A model generated the notes under the pieces. The model saw only the letters and a program-made list of their open reading frames with translations, had not been told where the DNA came from and made no database searches. 64,000 bases of DNA from Mangrovibacterium marinum. Its GTDB lineage: Bacteria > Bacteroidota > Bacteroidia > Bacteroidales > Prolixibacteraceae. The position numbers and the translations under genes are program-made. Below, one piece after another: positions 15,533 to 24,680 of the stretch. Position 1 is the first letter of the stretch. Each line of letters opens with the position of its first letter. The DNA is taken from positions 62,001 through 126,000 of the forward strand of contig NZ_QAAD01000008.1 in assembly GCF_003046625.1 (NCBI RefSeq), read 5' to 3'.

Positions 15533-17740
15533 ATGAATAAAATTCACATTGTTTCCAATCGATTACCAATTAGTATTAAACAGGATGACGATCACTTTTC
15601 CTTTACGCCAAGCGTCGGAGGACTGGCAACAGGAATGCGGTCGATTTACAAAGATTTTGGAGGACAGTGGATTGGCTGGTCCGGTATTCCGTCCGATGAT
15701 TTGGAGCCGCAGCAGATTGCTCAAATTGATGAAAAACTCACCGACGAGCGTTGTCAGGCGGTGCATCTCTCGGCCGAGGAAATTAACCTTTATTACGAAG
15801 GTTTCAGCAACGATGTTATATGGCCGCTGTTCCACTATTTCACACAACATATTGAGTATAATCCCGACTATTGGGAGGCGTACCAGGCCGTTAACCGGAA
15901 GTTTGCCGACAAGGTTGTTGCTGTGGCCAACCCGGGCGATACGATTTGGGTGCACGACTATCAGCTTTTACTTGTTCCGCAAATGATACGCGAAAAATTG
16001 CCGGATGTAACCATTGGTTTTTTCCTGCATATTCCGTTCCCCTCATTCGAGGTATTTCGCATTTTGCCCTGGCGTAAGGAATTAATTGAAGGGATGTTGG
16101 GTGCCGATTTGCTGGGCTTCCATACCTACGATTACGAGCGGCATTTCTTCAGCTCGGTACGTCGCTTGTTGGGCTACGAGGTTTCTTTCAATCAAATTCA
16201 TCTGGAAAACCGGATCGTTTTGGGCGATGCCTTCCCGATGGGAATCGACTATGCCAAATTTAAGGGTAAAGCCAGCGAAGTGTTTCGCAAGTCGTTGCCG
16301 GAGAAGTCGGAGTTGCATAAGGAGCTGGAGAAGTATTTCCTGATGGCTCCCGACCGAAAGCTCATTCTTTCGATCGACCGGCTCGACTATACCAAGGGAA
16401 TTCCCAACCGGATACGTGCTTTCGAGTATTTCCTGGAGAAATATCCGGAATACCGAAACCGGGTTACCTTGATTATGCTGGTTGTGCCTTCGCGGGCTGA
16501 AGTAGAGCAATACAAGCTTCTGAAAAGCGAAATTGACGAGCTTGTAGGGCGGATTAATGGTCGCTTTGGACGTATCAACTATACGCCAATCTGGTATTTC
16601 TACCGCTCGCTGCCTTTCGAAAATCTGATTGAGCTGTACAGCTCCTGCGATGTGGCCTTGGTTACTCCGGTGCGCGATGGCATGAACCTGGTGGCTAAAG
16701 AATATATCGCCTCGCGAATTAATCAAACCGGGGTTATGGTGATCAGCGAAATGGCCGGTGTTGCCAAAGAGCTGGGCGAGGCAATCATTATCAACCCCAA
16801 CAACGAACCCGAAATTGCCGAGGCTCTTCATCAGGCTCTGAACATGCCCCTGGAGGAACAACGCGAGCGTATGGCAACCCTGCAACAGCGCATTAGCCGT
16901 TACGATGTGTTTAAATGGGCTTCCGAGTTTGTTGAATCGCTGAAGAAGGTACAGACCTTACAGCAGAATTTCCTGGCTAAAAATATCACGGCCGGTGTGC
17001 GCAAAGAACTGGTGAAGCGTTTTAAGGCTGCTCGCAAGAGAGCTATTTTCCTGGATTACGATGGTACCCTGGTGGGCTTTAAAAACGATCCGCAGGCCGC
17101 GAAGCCTGATCAGGAGTTGCATGAAATTCTGACAGCTTTGGAAAATGATCCGAAAAACATGGTAACCATCATCAGCGGGCGCGACCGCGATACGCTCGAG
17201 AATTGGCTGGGTGATCATCAGGTGAACCTGATTACCGAACATGGCGTGTGGCTTCGCCGGCTTGGGGGCGACTGGGAAATGATCGAAAATTTGAATGCCA
17301 ACTGGAAGCCGCTTATCCGGCCGCTGCTCGAGTCGTATGTCGACCGTACGCCCGGAACTTTTATCGAAGAAAAAAACTACTCGCTGGTTTGGCATTTCCG
17401 TAAGGCCGAACCCGAGCAAGGCGAGCTCCGGGCTAATGAGCTGAAGGATGAGCTGCACACCATGGTGGCCAACCACAACCTCGAGATTATGGAGGGGAAT
17501 AAAGTTATTGAGGTTAAAGCCGGCGGCATCAATAAAGGCGTGGCTGCCTTGCGCTTTTTGAACAATCAGCAGGTGGACAACATTATCGCCATTGGCGACG
17601 ACTGGACCGATGAATATATGTTTCGCGAGTTGCCCGAATCGGCTATCACGGTGAAGGTTGGCTTGAAAAATACTGCCGCCGCCTATAAAGTTGAGTCGGT
17701 GAAATCAGTGAGAACGCTGTTGAAATCGTTGATTGACTAG
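15533..17740 (+). CDS. otsAB: Bifunctional trehalose-6-phosphate synthase/phosphatase
   Basis: 735 residues from the ATG at 15533, which follows AAAAAGGA; the open frame extends 59 codons upstream, but that part looks non-coding. Residues 1 to about 470 are a GT20 synthase (HIVSNRLPIS, GGLATGM, SIDRLDYTKGIPNRIRAFE) joining UDP-glucose and glucose-6-phosphate. Residues about 500-735 are a HAD phosphatase (IFLDYDGTLVGF with the DxDGT nucleophile motif, IAIGDDWTDEYMF). The fusion carries out the whole OtsA-OtsB pathway to trehalose, an osmolyte and stress protectant. The divergent GH15 gene may degrade the product. Confidence 0.95.
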   Translation: MNKIHIVSNRLPISIKQDDDHFSFTPSVGGLATGMRSIYKDFGGQWIGWSGIPSDDLEPQQIAQIDEKLTDERCQAVHLSAEEINLYYEGFSNDVIWPLFHYFTQHIEYNPDYWEAYQAVNRKFADKVVAVANPGDTIWVHDYQLLLVPQMIREKLPDVTIGFFLHIPFPSFEVFRILPWRKELIEGMLGADLLGFHTYDYERHFFSSVRRLLGYEVSFNQIHLENRIVLGDAFPMGIDYAKFKGKASEVFRKSLPEKSELHKELEKYFLMAPDRKLILSIDRLDYTKGIPNRIRAFEYFLEKYPEYRNRVTLIMLVVPSRAEVEQYKLLKSEIDELVGRINGRFGRINYTPIWYFYRSLPFENLIELYSSCDVALVTPVRDGMNLVAKEYIASRINQTGVMVISEMAGVAKELGEAIIINPNNEPEIAEALHQALNMPLEEQRERMATLQQRISRYDVFKWASEFVESLKKVQTLQQNFLAKNITAGVRKELVKRFKAARKRAIFLDYDGTLVGFKNDPQAAKPDQELHEILTALENDPKNMVTIISGRDRDTLENWLGDHQVNLITEHGVWLRRLGGDWEMIENLNANWKPLIRPLLESYVDRTPGTFIEEKNYSLVWHFRKAEPEQGELRANELKDELHTMVANHNLEIMEGNKVIEVKAGGINKGVAALRFLNNQQVDNIIAIGDDWTDEYMFRELPESAITVKVGLKNTAAAYKVESVKSVRTLLKSLID

Positions 17741-17764
17741 CTGTTTTGTCGGCCTGAAAATCAA

Positions 17765-17800
17765 AAAAGCGGAATCTGTCACAGGCTCCGCTTTTCTGTG
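17765..17800 (+). terminator. Terminator after otsAB
   Basis: A 9-bp stem AAAAGCGGA (17765-17773) / TCCGCTTTT (17787-17795), extended by partial pairing inside the loop (CTGT/ACAG), ends in TTTTC. It lies 24 nt after the stop codon. Confidence 0.7.
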
Positions 17801-17860
17801 AAAGTCATACTCCGCAGAGGTGCTAAGGCGTCATGTCAATAACTGGTTTTGATTAGACGT

Positions 17861-17964
17861 GGAACGACAACCCGACAACTTTTGAAAACAACGACAACAG
17901 CATCGTCGAAAATAGTAAACTTTCATTCCTGTTGGTGATTCCCAGGAATCATGAAGGTTTTTTC
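17861..17964. repeat. Dispersed intergenic repeat, copy R2
   Basis: It starts CGACAACCCGACAACTT at 17865 and aligns with R1 at 5396, with equal spacing to a shared CGAAAAT, then ACTTT and CTGTTGGTGATTCC, then a T-run. It lies between the otsAB terminator and the MORN-protein gene, in a position similar to R1. Confidence 0.6.
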
Positions 17965-17981
17965 ATTAGTTTTGGTTCAAT

Positions 17982-18824
17982 ATGATTAAGCAAAAAATAA
18001 ATGCGCATAGCATGGTTATGCGGACAATGATCAGCACTGGCTTGCTATTTCTGGCCATGGTGTTGCCCGGACTAGCACAGGAAGCCGGCAACCGACTCGA
18101 TGAAAATGGCCAAAAACAAGGATACTGGGAGAAAAAACAGCCCAACGGGAAGTTCCTCTATCAAGGGTATTTTCAGGATGATAAGCCTGTTGGTGAGTGG
18201 AAACGCTTTCATACCAATGGTGTTCTGAAAGCCCGGATCAACTATGCGGAAGATTCGGATACGGCTGCCGTGACCTTGTTTGATAACTATGGGAACAAGC
18301 TAGCCGACGGGTTTTATCTGGGGCGCGAAAAAGCAGGGCACTGGGTGTATTACGATAAAAGGCAGAAAGTAGCGGAAGAGAATTATGTAGATGGTAAAAA
18401 GAACGGAACGGCTCGGACATATTACTCCTCGGGCGAGTTGTTTGTTGAAACAAATTATGTTGACGGCGTGGAAGAAGGCGTATACCGGGCGTACCAAAAA
18501 TCAGGAACGGTTTATTTTGAATGCCAGATGAACGATGGCCGACGCGATGGATATTGTCAGATTTTTTATCCCAATGGTGAGTTGGAAACAGCGGCTTTTT
18601 ACCGTGCGGGCGTGCGGGAGGATTGTTGGACATATTACGATGAAAACGGCCGCCTGCAATATTCCCTGGAATACGAAAACGGGCAGGTGCAAAATCCGGC
18701 CGTGTTGGACAGTGTGGAGCAGATTCGCTACCGGCAGCTGGATGAAAATAGAAATAAAATAATGGATCCGGAGCAGTTTATGCAAGATCCGGTGCAATAT
18801 ATGATGCAACAAAAAATTCGCTAA
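17982..18824 (+). CDS. MORN-repeat (YwqK-like) secreted protein
   Basis: 280 residues with an N-terminal signal sequence (TMISTGLLFLAMVLPGLAQ); the precise start among several early Met codons is uncertain. The body is made of MORN-type repeats of about 22 residues, for example GYWEKKQPNGKFLYQGYF, GEWKRFHTNGVLKARINY, GTARTYYSSGELFVETNY and GYCQIFYPNGELETAAFY. Such repeats form beta-hairpin sheets, and their role in bacterial envelopes is unclear. The C-terminus (NKIMDPEQFMQDPVQYMMQQ) is not repetitive. It ends 4 nt before the S8 peptidase gene, so the two are very probably co-transcribed and both are exported. Confidence 0.8.
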   Translation: MIKQKINAHSMVMRTMISTGLLFLAMVLPGLAQEAGNRLDENGQKQGYWEKKQPNGKFLYQGYFQDDKPVGEWKRFHTNGVLKARINYAEDSDTAAVTLFDNYGNKLADGFYLGREKAGHWVYYDKRQKVAEENYVDGKKNGTARTYYSSGELFVETNYVDGVEEGVYRAYQKSGTVYFECQMNDGRRDGYCQIFYPNGELETAAFYRAGVREDCWTYYDENGRLQYSLEYENGQVQNPAVLDSVEQIRYRQLDENRNKIMDPEQFMQDPVQYMMQQKIR

Positions 18825-18828
18825 GTGG

Positions 18829-20484
18829 ATGTTTTCAAAACCAGGGATAGGGCTTGTTTTGTTGGGCTTGCTGATCGCGAGCCTTGTCCAGGCACAGCCA
18901 CTTGTCAATTGTTACCGCGTTGCTTTTACCGATAAAGCGGGCACAGCATTTTCGGTTGATGCGCCTGAGCAGTTCTTGTCGCAACGGTCCTTGCTGCGTC
19001 GGGCCAGGCAAGCAATCCCGATCGATGAAAGCGACCTGCCCGTGTCGGAGGTTTATCGGGATAGCCTGAAAAGCCTGGGTGCCGTAATTCGTTACCAGTC
19101 GCGCTGGCTGAATGCCTGCACCGTTCAGGCAGATTCCCTGTTGGCCGGCCAAATTGCTGCTTTGGACTTCGTAAAACAAGTTCAGCTAACCAAACCTGGA
19201 CTGGCCCCCAAATCCCTTCAGTTAAAATGGAATGACGAACGCGGCGATTCAACAATTGATTCGGTGCAGTATGGCTCTTCGTCCGACCAGATCGGTCAGC
19301 TTAATGGTCAGTTTTTGCACCAACAGAATTTTACCGGCAGCGGTATGCAGATTGCCGTGTTGGATGCCGGTTTTTTGAAGGTGAATGAATTGGATGCTTT
19401 TGCAGCCTTGCTGGCCGATAGCCGGTTGCTGGGCACGCGTGATTTTGTGGAGCCCGGCAGCGATGTCTTTGCCGGACACTATCATGGCATGAGCGTTTTA
19501 TCAACGATGGCGGCTAATCTGCCGGGCGAGCTGGTTGGTGCAGCGCCCGGAGCTTCCTATTACCTGTTCCGAACCGAAGATGCTGCCTCCGAATATCTCA
19601 TCGAAGAGGATTATTGGCTGGCAGCTGCCGAATATGCCGATTCGCTGGGGGCCGACATGATAAACTCGTCGTTGGGGTATTTTCAGTTTAACGATACCAC
19701 CACCAATTACGACTATGACGATATGGACGGGGCAACAACCTGGGTTAGCCGAGCGGCCAATATGGCCGCTAATAAAGGGATGCTGGTTTGTGCAAGCGCC
19801 GGAAATGAAGCCAACAACAGCTGGCGCTACCTTGTTGCTCCATCGGATGGCGATGGAGTATTGAGCGTGGGGGCTGTTGACCGAAAGGGCGAGTGGGCAT
19901 CGTTTAGCTCGCTGGGGCCCGCTACCGATGGCGATGTTAAACCCAATGTGTCGGCTCTGGGGGTGCAAACAGTCCTTGTAACTCCCGACGGAACAATTGG
20001 ACGACGGAATGGCACTTCCTTCGCTTCGCCCCTGGTTGCCGGGCTGGCAGCTTGCTTGTGGCAGGCCAATCCCGATGTAACGGCAAGGCAGCTAAAGACG
20101 GCTATCGAGCAAAGTGCCAGTCAGTATTTGGCGCCCGACACGTTGCTGGGATATGGGATTCCCGATTTTGAGCTGGCCGACCAGCTTCTCAAACAAGGTG
20201 CGCTGGCTGTCGCCAATGAATTATCGGCACAGTCGGGCTGGAAGCTGTATCCCAATCCGGTTGTCGATTGGCTTTATCTGGAACCGGAAAGCTCTTTACG
20301 GGCCAAAAACATCGAGCTTAAACTGACGAATCTGTCGGGAGTAACCATCCGGAGGCAGAAAATTTATTCAACTCAAACTGTTTTTTCTATTTATCTGGGC
20401 AGTTTGCCTGCCGGTTTGTATCTTGTCCACCTCCGGAGCGGGAACGAACAAGTAAGCCTGAAAGTGGTTAAGAATAACCCGTAA
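18829..20484 (+). CDS. Subtilisin-like S8 peptidase with T9SS C-terminal sorting domain
   Basis: 551 residues. A signal peptide (1-22, ending VQAQ) is followed by a short propeptide-like region to about residue 165. The catalytic triad is Asp179 (IAVLDAGF), His219 (GHYHGMSV) and Ser397 (NGTSFASP), with the oxyanion Asn326 in SAGNEANN. A C-terminal domain from about 471 begins with LYPNP and ends GLYLVHLRSGNEQVSLKVVK, the type A sorting signal recognised by the type IX secretion system, whose sortase PorU is encoded at 36.6 kb. The product is thus a cell-surface or secreted protease. The gene is tightly linked to the MORN protein gene; xseA follows after 17 nt. Confidence 0.93.
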   Translation: MFSKPGIGLVLLGLLIASLVQAQPLVNCYRVAFTDKAGTAFSVDAPEQFLSQRSLLRRARQAIPIDESDLPVSEVYRDSLKSLGAVIRYQSRWLNACTVQADSLLAGQIAALDFVKQVQLTKPGLAPKSLQLKWNDERGDSTIDSVQYGSSSDQIGQLNGQFLHQQNFTGSGMQIAVLDAGFLKVNELDAFAALLADSRLLGTRDFVEPGSDVFAGHYHGMSVLSTMAANLPGELVGAAPGASYYLFRTEDAASEYLIEEDYWLAAAEYADSLGADMINSSLGYFQFNDTTTNYDYDDMDGATTWVSRAANMAANKGMLVCASAGNEANNSWRYLVAPSDGDGVLSVGAVDRKGEWASFSSLGPATDGDVKPNVSALGVQTVLVTPDGTIGRRNGTSFASPLVAGLAACLWQANPDVTARQLKTAIEQSASQYLAPDTLLGYGIPDFELADQLLKQGALAVANELSAQSGWKLYPNPVVDWLYLEPESSLRAKNIELKLTNLSGVTIRRQKIYSTQTVFSIYLGSLPAGLYLVHLRSGNEQVSLKVVKNNP

Positions 20485-20501
20485 AACAGAATCAAAATTG
20501 G

Positions 20502-21944
20502 ATGATGAGAGATACGCAACTTTCCTTGTTGGAATTAAATCAGCTGGTGAAAAATACCCTGGATGATGCTTTTTCAAACTTGGTTTGGGTGAAGGCCGAA
20601 ATCAGTGAGATGACTGTAAACCGAACCGGGCACTGTTACCTCGAGCTGGTGGATGTTGATCCCGCAACCAAAGCGGTTTTGGCTCGGGCGCGTGCAACAA
20701 TCTGGTCGTACAGCTTCCGGATGTTACGCCCCTATTTCGAAACCACAACGGGGCAGGCGTTCTCGCAAGGCATCAAGGTTCTGGTTAGTGTTAAGGTTGA
20801 ATACCATCCGGTGTACGGTTTTAGTTTGAATATCCGCGATATCGATCCCAGTTATACCATGGGCGACATGGCCCGAAAGCGGCGGGAGATCATTCAGCAG
20901 TTGCAGGAAGATGGTGTTTTCGATATGAACCGCGAACTGGAACTTCCGTTGGTCCCGCAGCGCATAGCCGTTGTGTCGTCGCCAACGGCTGCGGGGTTGC
21001 AGGATTTTATGGATCAACTGGCGAATAATCCACAGGGAATTCATTTTTACACCAAGTTGTTTCCGGCCGTCATGCAGGGCAGCGAAACTGCCGATTCGAT
21101 CATTCATGCGTTGGAGCAGGTTTTTCAATACGAAGATTTTTTCGATGTTGTCTGTATCATGCGGGGCGGTGGTGCTCAGCTCGATTTGGCTAGTTTCGAT
21201 CATTACGAGCTGGCCTACCATGTTGCGCAATTCCCCATTCCGGTGATTACGGGCATCGGGCACGATAAGGATGAAACGGTGATCGACCTGGTGGCGCACA
21301 CCAAAATGAAAACACCCACTGCCGTTGCCGAGTTTCTGATTAACGGTGCAGAGCGTTTCGAACAACTTTTGCAGGATCTTCAGGTTCGCTTTGCCGATCT
21401 GCTAGCCCAACGGTTGGCCGAAGAACAGGAGTTTCTCGAGGAAGCGGTTGCAAGCCTCAAGCAAGGGGTGCGGCAATTGGTGAGCGAGGAGGAACATCGC
21501 TTCGAGATCAGTCGGCTTCATCTTCAAAATAGGGTGCCCCGTTTTTTGAAACAGAAAACGGATCGGTTTCAGAAATACTCACAACGATTGTCGGGGGCCG
21601 GGCAGCGCTTGCTAAAAGATGAAATGTACAGGCTGCACCGTAAAGCAGGAGAGTTGCAGTACCGGAGTCAGCGCTTGCTGGCCGCGCGGCAAACCAAACT
21701 CGACGAATGTCGGCACGTGCTGAAAATCAGAATGACCGATGGCTTTCGCCTGCAAACAAACAAGCTGGAAGCTTTTGAGGTGAAAAAACGGCTGGTTGAC
21801 CCGGTAAGGGTACTCCAGCGGGGCTATAGCCTGGCCTATAAAAACGGGCGAATTGTGAAGTCGGTGGCCGATTTGGGCGAAGGTGACCAGCTGGAAACCC
21901 GCCTGGCTGATGGTAAGGTAATTAGTAAAATCATAAACAAATAA
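20502..21944 (+). CDS. xseA: Exodeoxyribonuclease VII large subunit
   Basis: 480 residues. An N-terminal OB-fold (LNQLVKNTLDDAFSNLVWVK) is followed by the XseA catalytic domain: RIAVVSSPTAAGLQDFMDQL, IMRGGGAQLDLASFDHYELA, then TGIGHDKDETVIDLVAHTK and MKTPTAVAEFLI. A long coiled-coil segment and a conserved C-terminal end (DPVRVLQRGYSLAYKNGRIV) complete the subunit. With XseB it degrades single-stranded DNA to oligonucleotides in repair. The start lies 17 nt after the peptidase gene and xseB follows after 5 nt. Confidence 0.96.
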   Translation: MMRDTQLSLLELNQLVKNTLDDAFSNLVWVKAEISEMTVNRTGHCYLELVDVDPATKAVLARARATIWSYSFRMLRPYFETTTGQAFSQGIKVLVSVKVEYHPVYGFSLNIRDIDPSYTMGDMARKRREIIQQLQEDGVFDMNRELELPLVPQRIAVVSSPTAAGLQDFMDQLANNPQGIHFYTKLFPAVMQGSETADSIIHALEQVFQYEDFFDVVCIMRGGGAQLDLASFDHYELAYHVAQFPIPVITGIGHDKDETVIDLVAHTKMKTPTAVAEFLINGAERFEQLLQDLQVRFADLLAQRLAEEQEFLEEAVASLKQGVRQLVSEEEHRFEISRLHLQNRVPRFLKQKTDRFQKYSQRLSGAGQRLLKDEMYRLHRKAGELQYRSQRLLAARQTKLDECRHVLKIRMTDGFRLQTNKLEAFEVKKRLVDPVRVLQRGYSLAYKNGRIVKSVADLGEGDQLETRLADGKVISKIINK

Positions 21945-21949
21945 AAAGT

Positions 21950-22150
21950 ATGGCTGCAAAAAAGTTGAACTATAAAGACGCCGTTGAAGAGATTGATGAG
22001 ATTCTGGAGAAAATCGAAAATGAGGAGCTCGATGTGGATGAGCTGTCGGAAAAGGTGAAGCGTGTCTCAACGCTGATTAAGTTTTGTAAGGAAAAATTGC
22101 ACAAAACACAGGCCGAGGTCGAGAATATCCTCAAGGAAATGGATGAATAG
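21950..22150 (+). CDS. xseB: Exodeoxyribonuclease VII small subunit
   Basis: 66 residues, the normal size for this subunit. Its helical hairpin contains the XseB pattern: YKDAVEEIDEILEKIENEEL followed by DVDELSEKVKRVSTLIKFCK. It binds the large subunit's coiled coil and is needed for assembly and activity of exonuclease VII. The gene is 5 nt downstream of xseA, indicating translational coupling or at least co-transcription. Confidence 0.95.
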   Translation: MAAKKLNYKDAVEEIDEILEKIENEELDVDELSEKVKRVSTLIKFCKEKLHKTQAEVENILKEMDE

Positions 22151-22222
22151 AAGTTGGATGGGGAGACCGATAGTTTGAATTGGTGTTTAAATTAGTTGAT
22201 TTTCAGATTGAAATGGCGGATG

Positions 22223-22254
22223 TTGTTTTTTGTAAGAAAATTAGATTACCTTTG
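22223..22254 (+). promoter_or_regulatory. Promoter of the DEAD-box helicase gene
   Basis: TTG at 22223-22225, a 21-nt spacer and TACCTTTG at 22247-22254, a full match to the Bacteroidota consensus. It leaves a leader of about 110 nt before the ATG, containing two copies of TTAAATTTTTTT/TAAATTTTTTT-like T-runs (22300-22312 and 22350-22360). Confidence 0.75.
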
Positions 22255-22371
22255 CAGCCTCAATTCTAGGGCATAGGTGGCAAGGGGGCTATTGCAAAGT
22301 AAATTTTTTTGTCATCAGTGCTATTGGATTAAGCGTGCGGTTTGCACATTAAATTTTTTTAGAACACAACG

Positions 22372-24066
22372 ATGACATTTGAAGAAACGGGTTTGAAGCC
22401 CGAACTGCTGAGTGCTATTTCAGAAATGGGATTTCAGCAACCTACACCTATCCAGGAAAAAACAATTCCTCATCTTTTACAAGCCGACAACGACCTGATT
22501 GCCTTAGCGCAAACAGGAACCGGTAAAACTGCTGCCTTCGGATTGCCGCTGTTGCACAACGTCGATCTGAAAAGCAAGTCGGTACAGGCACTCGTTTTGT
22601 GCCCTACTCGCGAGCTGTGTTTGCAGATCTCGCGCGATTTGGAAAGCTTCTCGAAAAATCTGAAAGGCTCGAAAAATATTGCCGTTTATGGTGGTACCGA
22701 TATCTCGAAGCAAATTCGCGAATTGCGAAGTGGCGGGCAGATTGTAGTGGGTACACCGGGACGTGTAAATGACCTGATTCGTCGGAATGTGCTGAATGTA
22801 GGCGACATTCGCTGGTTGGTGCTCGATGAGGCCGACGAAATGCTGACAATGGGCTTTAAGGAAGAGCTGGATGCCATTTTGGCCAACACTCCTTCAACAA
22901 AACAAACGTTGCTTTTCTCGGCGACCATGCCTGCCGAAATTGCCGAAATGTCGAAAAAATACCTGCATAACCCGGACGAACTGTCTGTTGGTAAACGCAA
23001 CCAGGGCTCCGACAATGTTGAGCACCATTATTATTTGGTTCACGCCAAGGATAAGTATCAAACGTTGAAACGGATTGCCGATAATTATCCCGATTGTTAT
23101 GCCATTGTTTTCTGTCGCACCCGGATGGAAACCCGCGATGTAGCCGAAAAATTGATGGCTGATGGCTATAATGCCGATGCCTTGCATGGCGATTTGTCGC
23201 AGGCACAACGCGATCAGGTGATGGTGCGTTTCCGGAATAAGAACCTGCAGATGCTGGTGGCTACCGATGTGGCTGCGCGCGGTTTGGATGTTAACGAGCT
23301 GACACACGCTATTAACTACAGCTTGCCCGACGATCCGGAGGTGTATATCCACCGTAGTGGCCGTACCGGGCGTGCCGGGAAAAAAGGAATCTCAGTTTCG
23401 ATTGTTAACCTGCGCGAAACCGGAAAGATCCGTCAGATTGAAAATGTGTCGCAAAAGCGTTTTGAACGGAAAATGGTGCCTGGTGGCGAAGAAATTTGCG
23501 AAGTGCAGCTGATGCACCTGATCGACCGGGTGGTGCAAACCGAGGTGGATGACAAGCGGATTAATCCCTATATGCAGGCCATCAAGGATAAATTTGGCGA
23601 TCTGAATAGCGATGAGATTCTGAAACGTTTTGTTTCAGTTGAATTCAACCGCTTTATCGAATATTACCGGAATGCTCCCGACTTAAATGTGAAAGAGAAA
23701 GAGCCGCGCGGACGTGCTAGTCGCGGTGAACGCGGTGGCGACCGGGTGAACTTTTCACGTTTGTTTATCAATGCCGGTAAAAAGCAAAATCTGAATGCTT
23801 CGCGTTTGTTGGGCATGATCAACGAGAACCTGCGTAAAAAGAATATCGAGATTGGTAAAATTGATATCCAACGGAAATTTTCCTTCTTCGAAATCGACAG
23901 TCGCTTCGAGGCCGATTTGATTAAAAGCATGAACCGTGCTTCAATCGATGGATACAGCGTAAAGGTTGATCGCGTTAGCGGGGAGGGGCCTGCCGGATTC
24001 CAACGCAGCCGCGGACGTAAGAAAGACTTTGGAAATAACAGTTTCCACAAAAAGAAACAACGATAA
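22372..24066 (+). CDS. DEAD-box RNA helicase (DeaD/CsdA-DbpA type)
   Basis: 564 residues with all helicase motifs in order: Q motif (MGFQQPTPIQEKTIP), Walker A (AQTGTGKT), PTREL, GG and TPGR, DEAD, SAT, HGDLSQAQRD, ATDVAARGLDV and HRSGRTGRAG. After the core, a basic Arg/Gly stretch (RGRASRGERGGDR) leads into a DbpA-type RNA-binding domain at about residues 465-545 (RLFINAGKKQNLNASRLLGM), and the extreme C-terminus is Lys/Arg rich. Such helicases act in ribosome assembly, mRNA decay and cold adaptation. The gene has its own strong promoter and long leader, features common to cold-induced helicase genes. Confidence 0.95.
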   Translation: MTFEETGLKPELLSAISEMGFQQPTPIQEKTIPHLLQADNDLIALAQTGTGKTAAFGLPLLHNVDLKSKSVQALVLCPTRELCLQISRDLESFSKNLKGSKNIAVYGGTDISKQIRELRSGGQIVVGTPGRVNDLIRRNVLNVGDIRWLVLDEADEMLTMGFKEELDAILANTPSTKQTLLFSATMPAEIAEMSKKYLHNPDELSVGKRNQGSDNVEHHYYLVHAKDKYQTLKRIADNYPDCYAIVFCRTRMETRDVAEKLMADGYNADALHGDLSQAQRDQVMVRFRNKNLQMLVATDVAARGLDVNELTHAINYSLPDDPEVYIHRSGRTGRAGKKGISVSIVNLRETGKIRQIENVSQKRFERKMVPGGEEICEVQLMHLIDRVVQTEVDDKRINPYMQAIKDKFGDLNSDEILKRFVSVEFNRFIEYYRNAPDLNVKEKEPRGRASRGERGGDRVNFSRLFINAGKKQNLNASRLLGMINENLRKKNIEIGKIDIQRKFSFFEIDSRFEADLIKSMNRASIDGYSVKVDRVSGEGPAGFQRSRGRKKDFGNNSFHKKKQR

Positions 24067-24087
24067 GCATCGTTATTTTTATAAAAT

Positions 24088-24133
24088 AAAAAACGGTTGT
24101 ATTCGCAGTTCTCTGCTGATGCAACCGTTTTTC
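24088..24133. terminator. Bidirectional terminator after the helicase gene
   Basis: AAAACGGTTG at 24090-24099 pairs with CAACCGTTTT at 24122-24131, with an inner GCAG/CTGC stem. The T-run is good on both strands, so it can also end the convergent 83-residue gene. Confidence 0.8.
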
Positions 24134-24198
24134 GTATCGGGCAGCTTGGTCGTTTTAACGCGCCAATTGCCGAAACTTAAACCTTGATTTTTTTTTAA

Positions 24199-24450
24199 TT
24201 AGTTAACGTCTTTAAGAAGTTGTTCTGCACGTTCAAGTATCTGTGTGTCGTCTAATAAAACAATTCCTCCATTAGGCCCTGGCTCAACGTGAATTCCAAC
24301 AGATCGCCCGCGATCGTAATTTGCTCCACCAAAGTAATTTCTGACAGTTTCTACTTCTAAATGAAATTCATCGGCTAACTGATGAATTGCGCCTTCCGGC
24401 AAACTGTCTTTGATTTTACGAAGCTCGTTGAAGGTGATTTTTCTCTCCAT
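24199..24450 (-). CDS. Small conserved protein, possible DNA-binding
   Basis: 83 residues. I do not recognise a named family, although similar small proteins appear annotated as DNA-binding proteins in Bacteroidota. Residues about 6-40 (FNELRKIKDSLPEGAIHQLA then DEFHLEVETVRNYFGG) could form a helix-turn-helix. A Gly/Pro turn (EPGPNGGIVLLDD) and a C-terminal helix follow. It is encoded alone, convergent with the helicase gene and 230 nt downstream of the end of the GH3 fusion gene in transcription terms. Its size and isolation suggest a small regulator or nucleoid protein. Confidence 0.75.
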   Translation of the reverse strand: MERKITFNELRKIKDSLPEGAIHQLADEFHLEVETVRNYFGGANYDRGRSVGIHVEPGPNGGIVLLDDTQILERAEQLLKDVN

Positions 24451-24680
24451 GGCGGTAAAATTTTAATGGTTTGAAAACTGTGTTAACTCCCCTAAAGTTA
24501 AAATTAATAATTTAATAATGTCCTGATTTTACGGGGACAGAACAGCTGCTTCAGAATGGATATGGTGTGGAAATGAAAAATGTAACCTTTTCAGATAGTT
24601 ACACTTCTTACAGGTCAGGGGGTTTGGCGCTTGTTGCTGGTTGAAATTCAGAAAGATGTTAAAAAACATTTTAACAACTT

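Noticed and set aside
17861-17964. Repeat R2 as a CRISPR remnant
   Set aside because: The GACAAC sub-units are 7-9 nt apart, not regular 24-40-nt repeats with spacers, and no cas gene is in the window.
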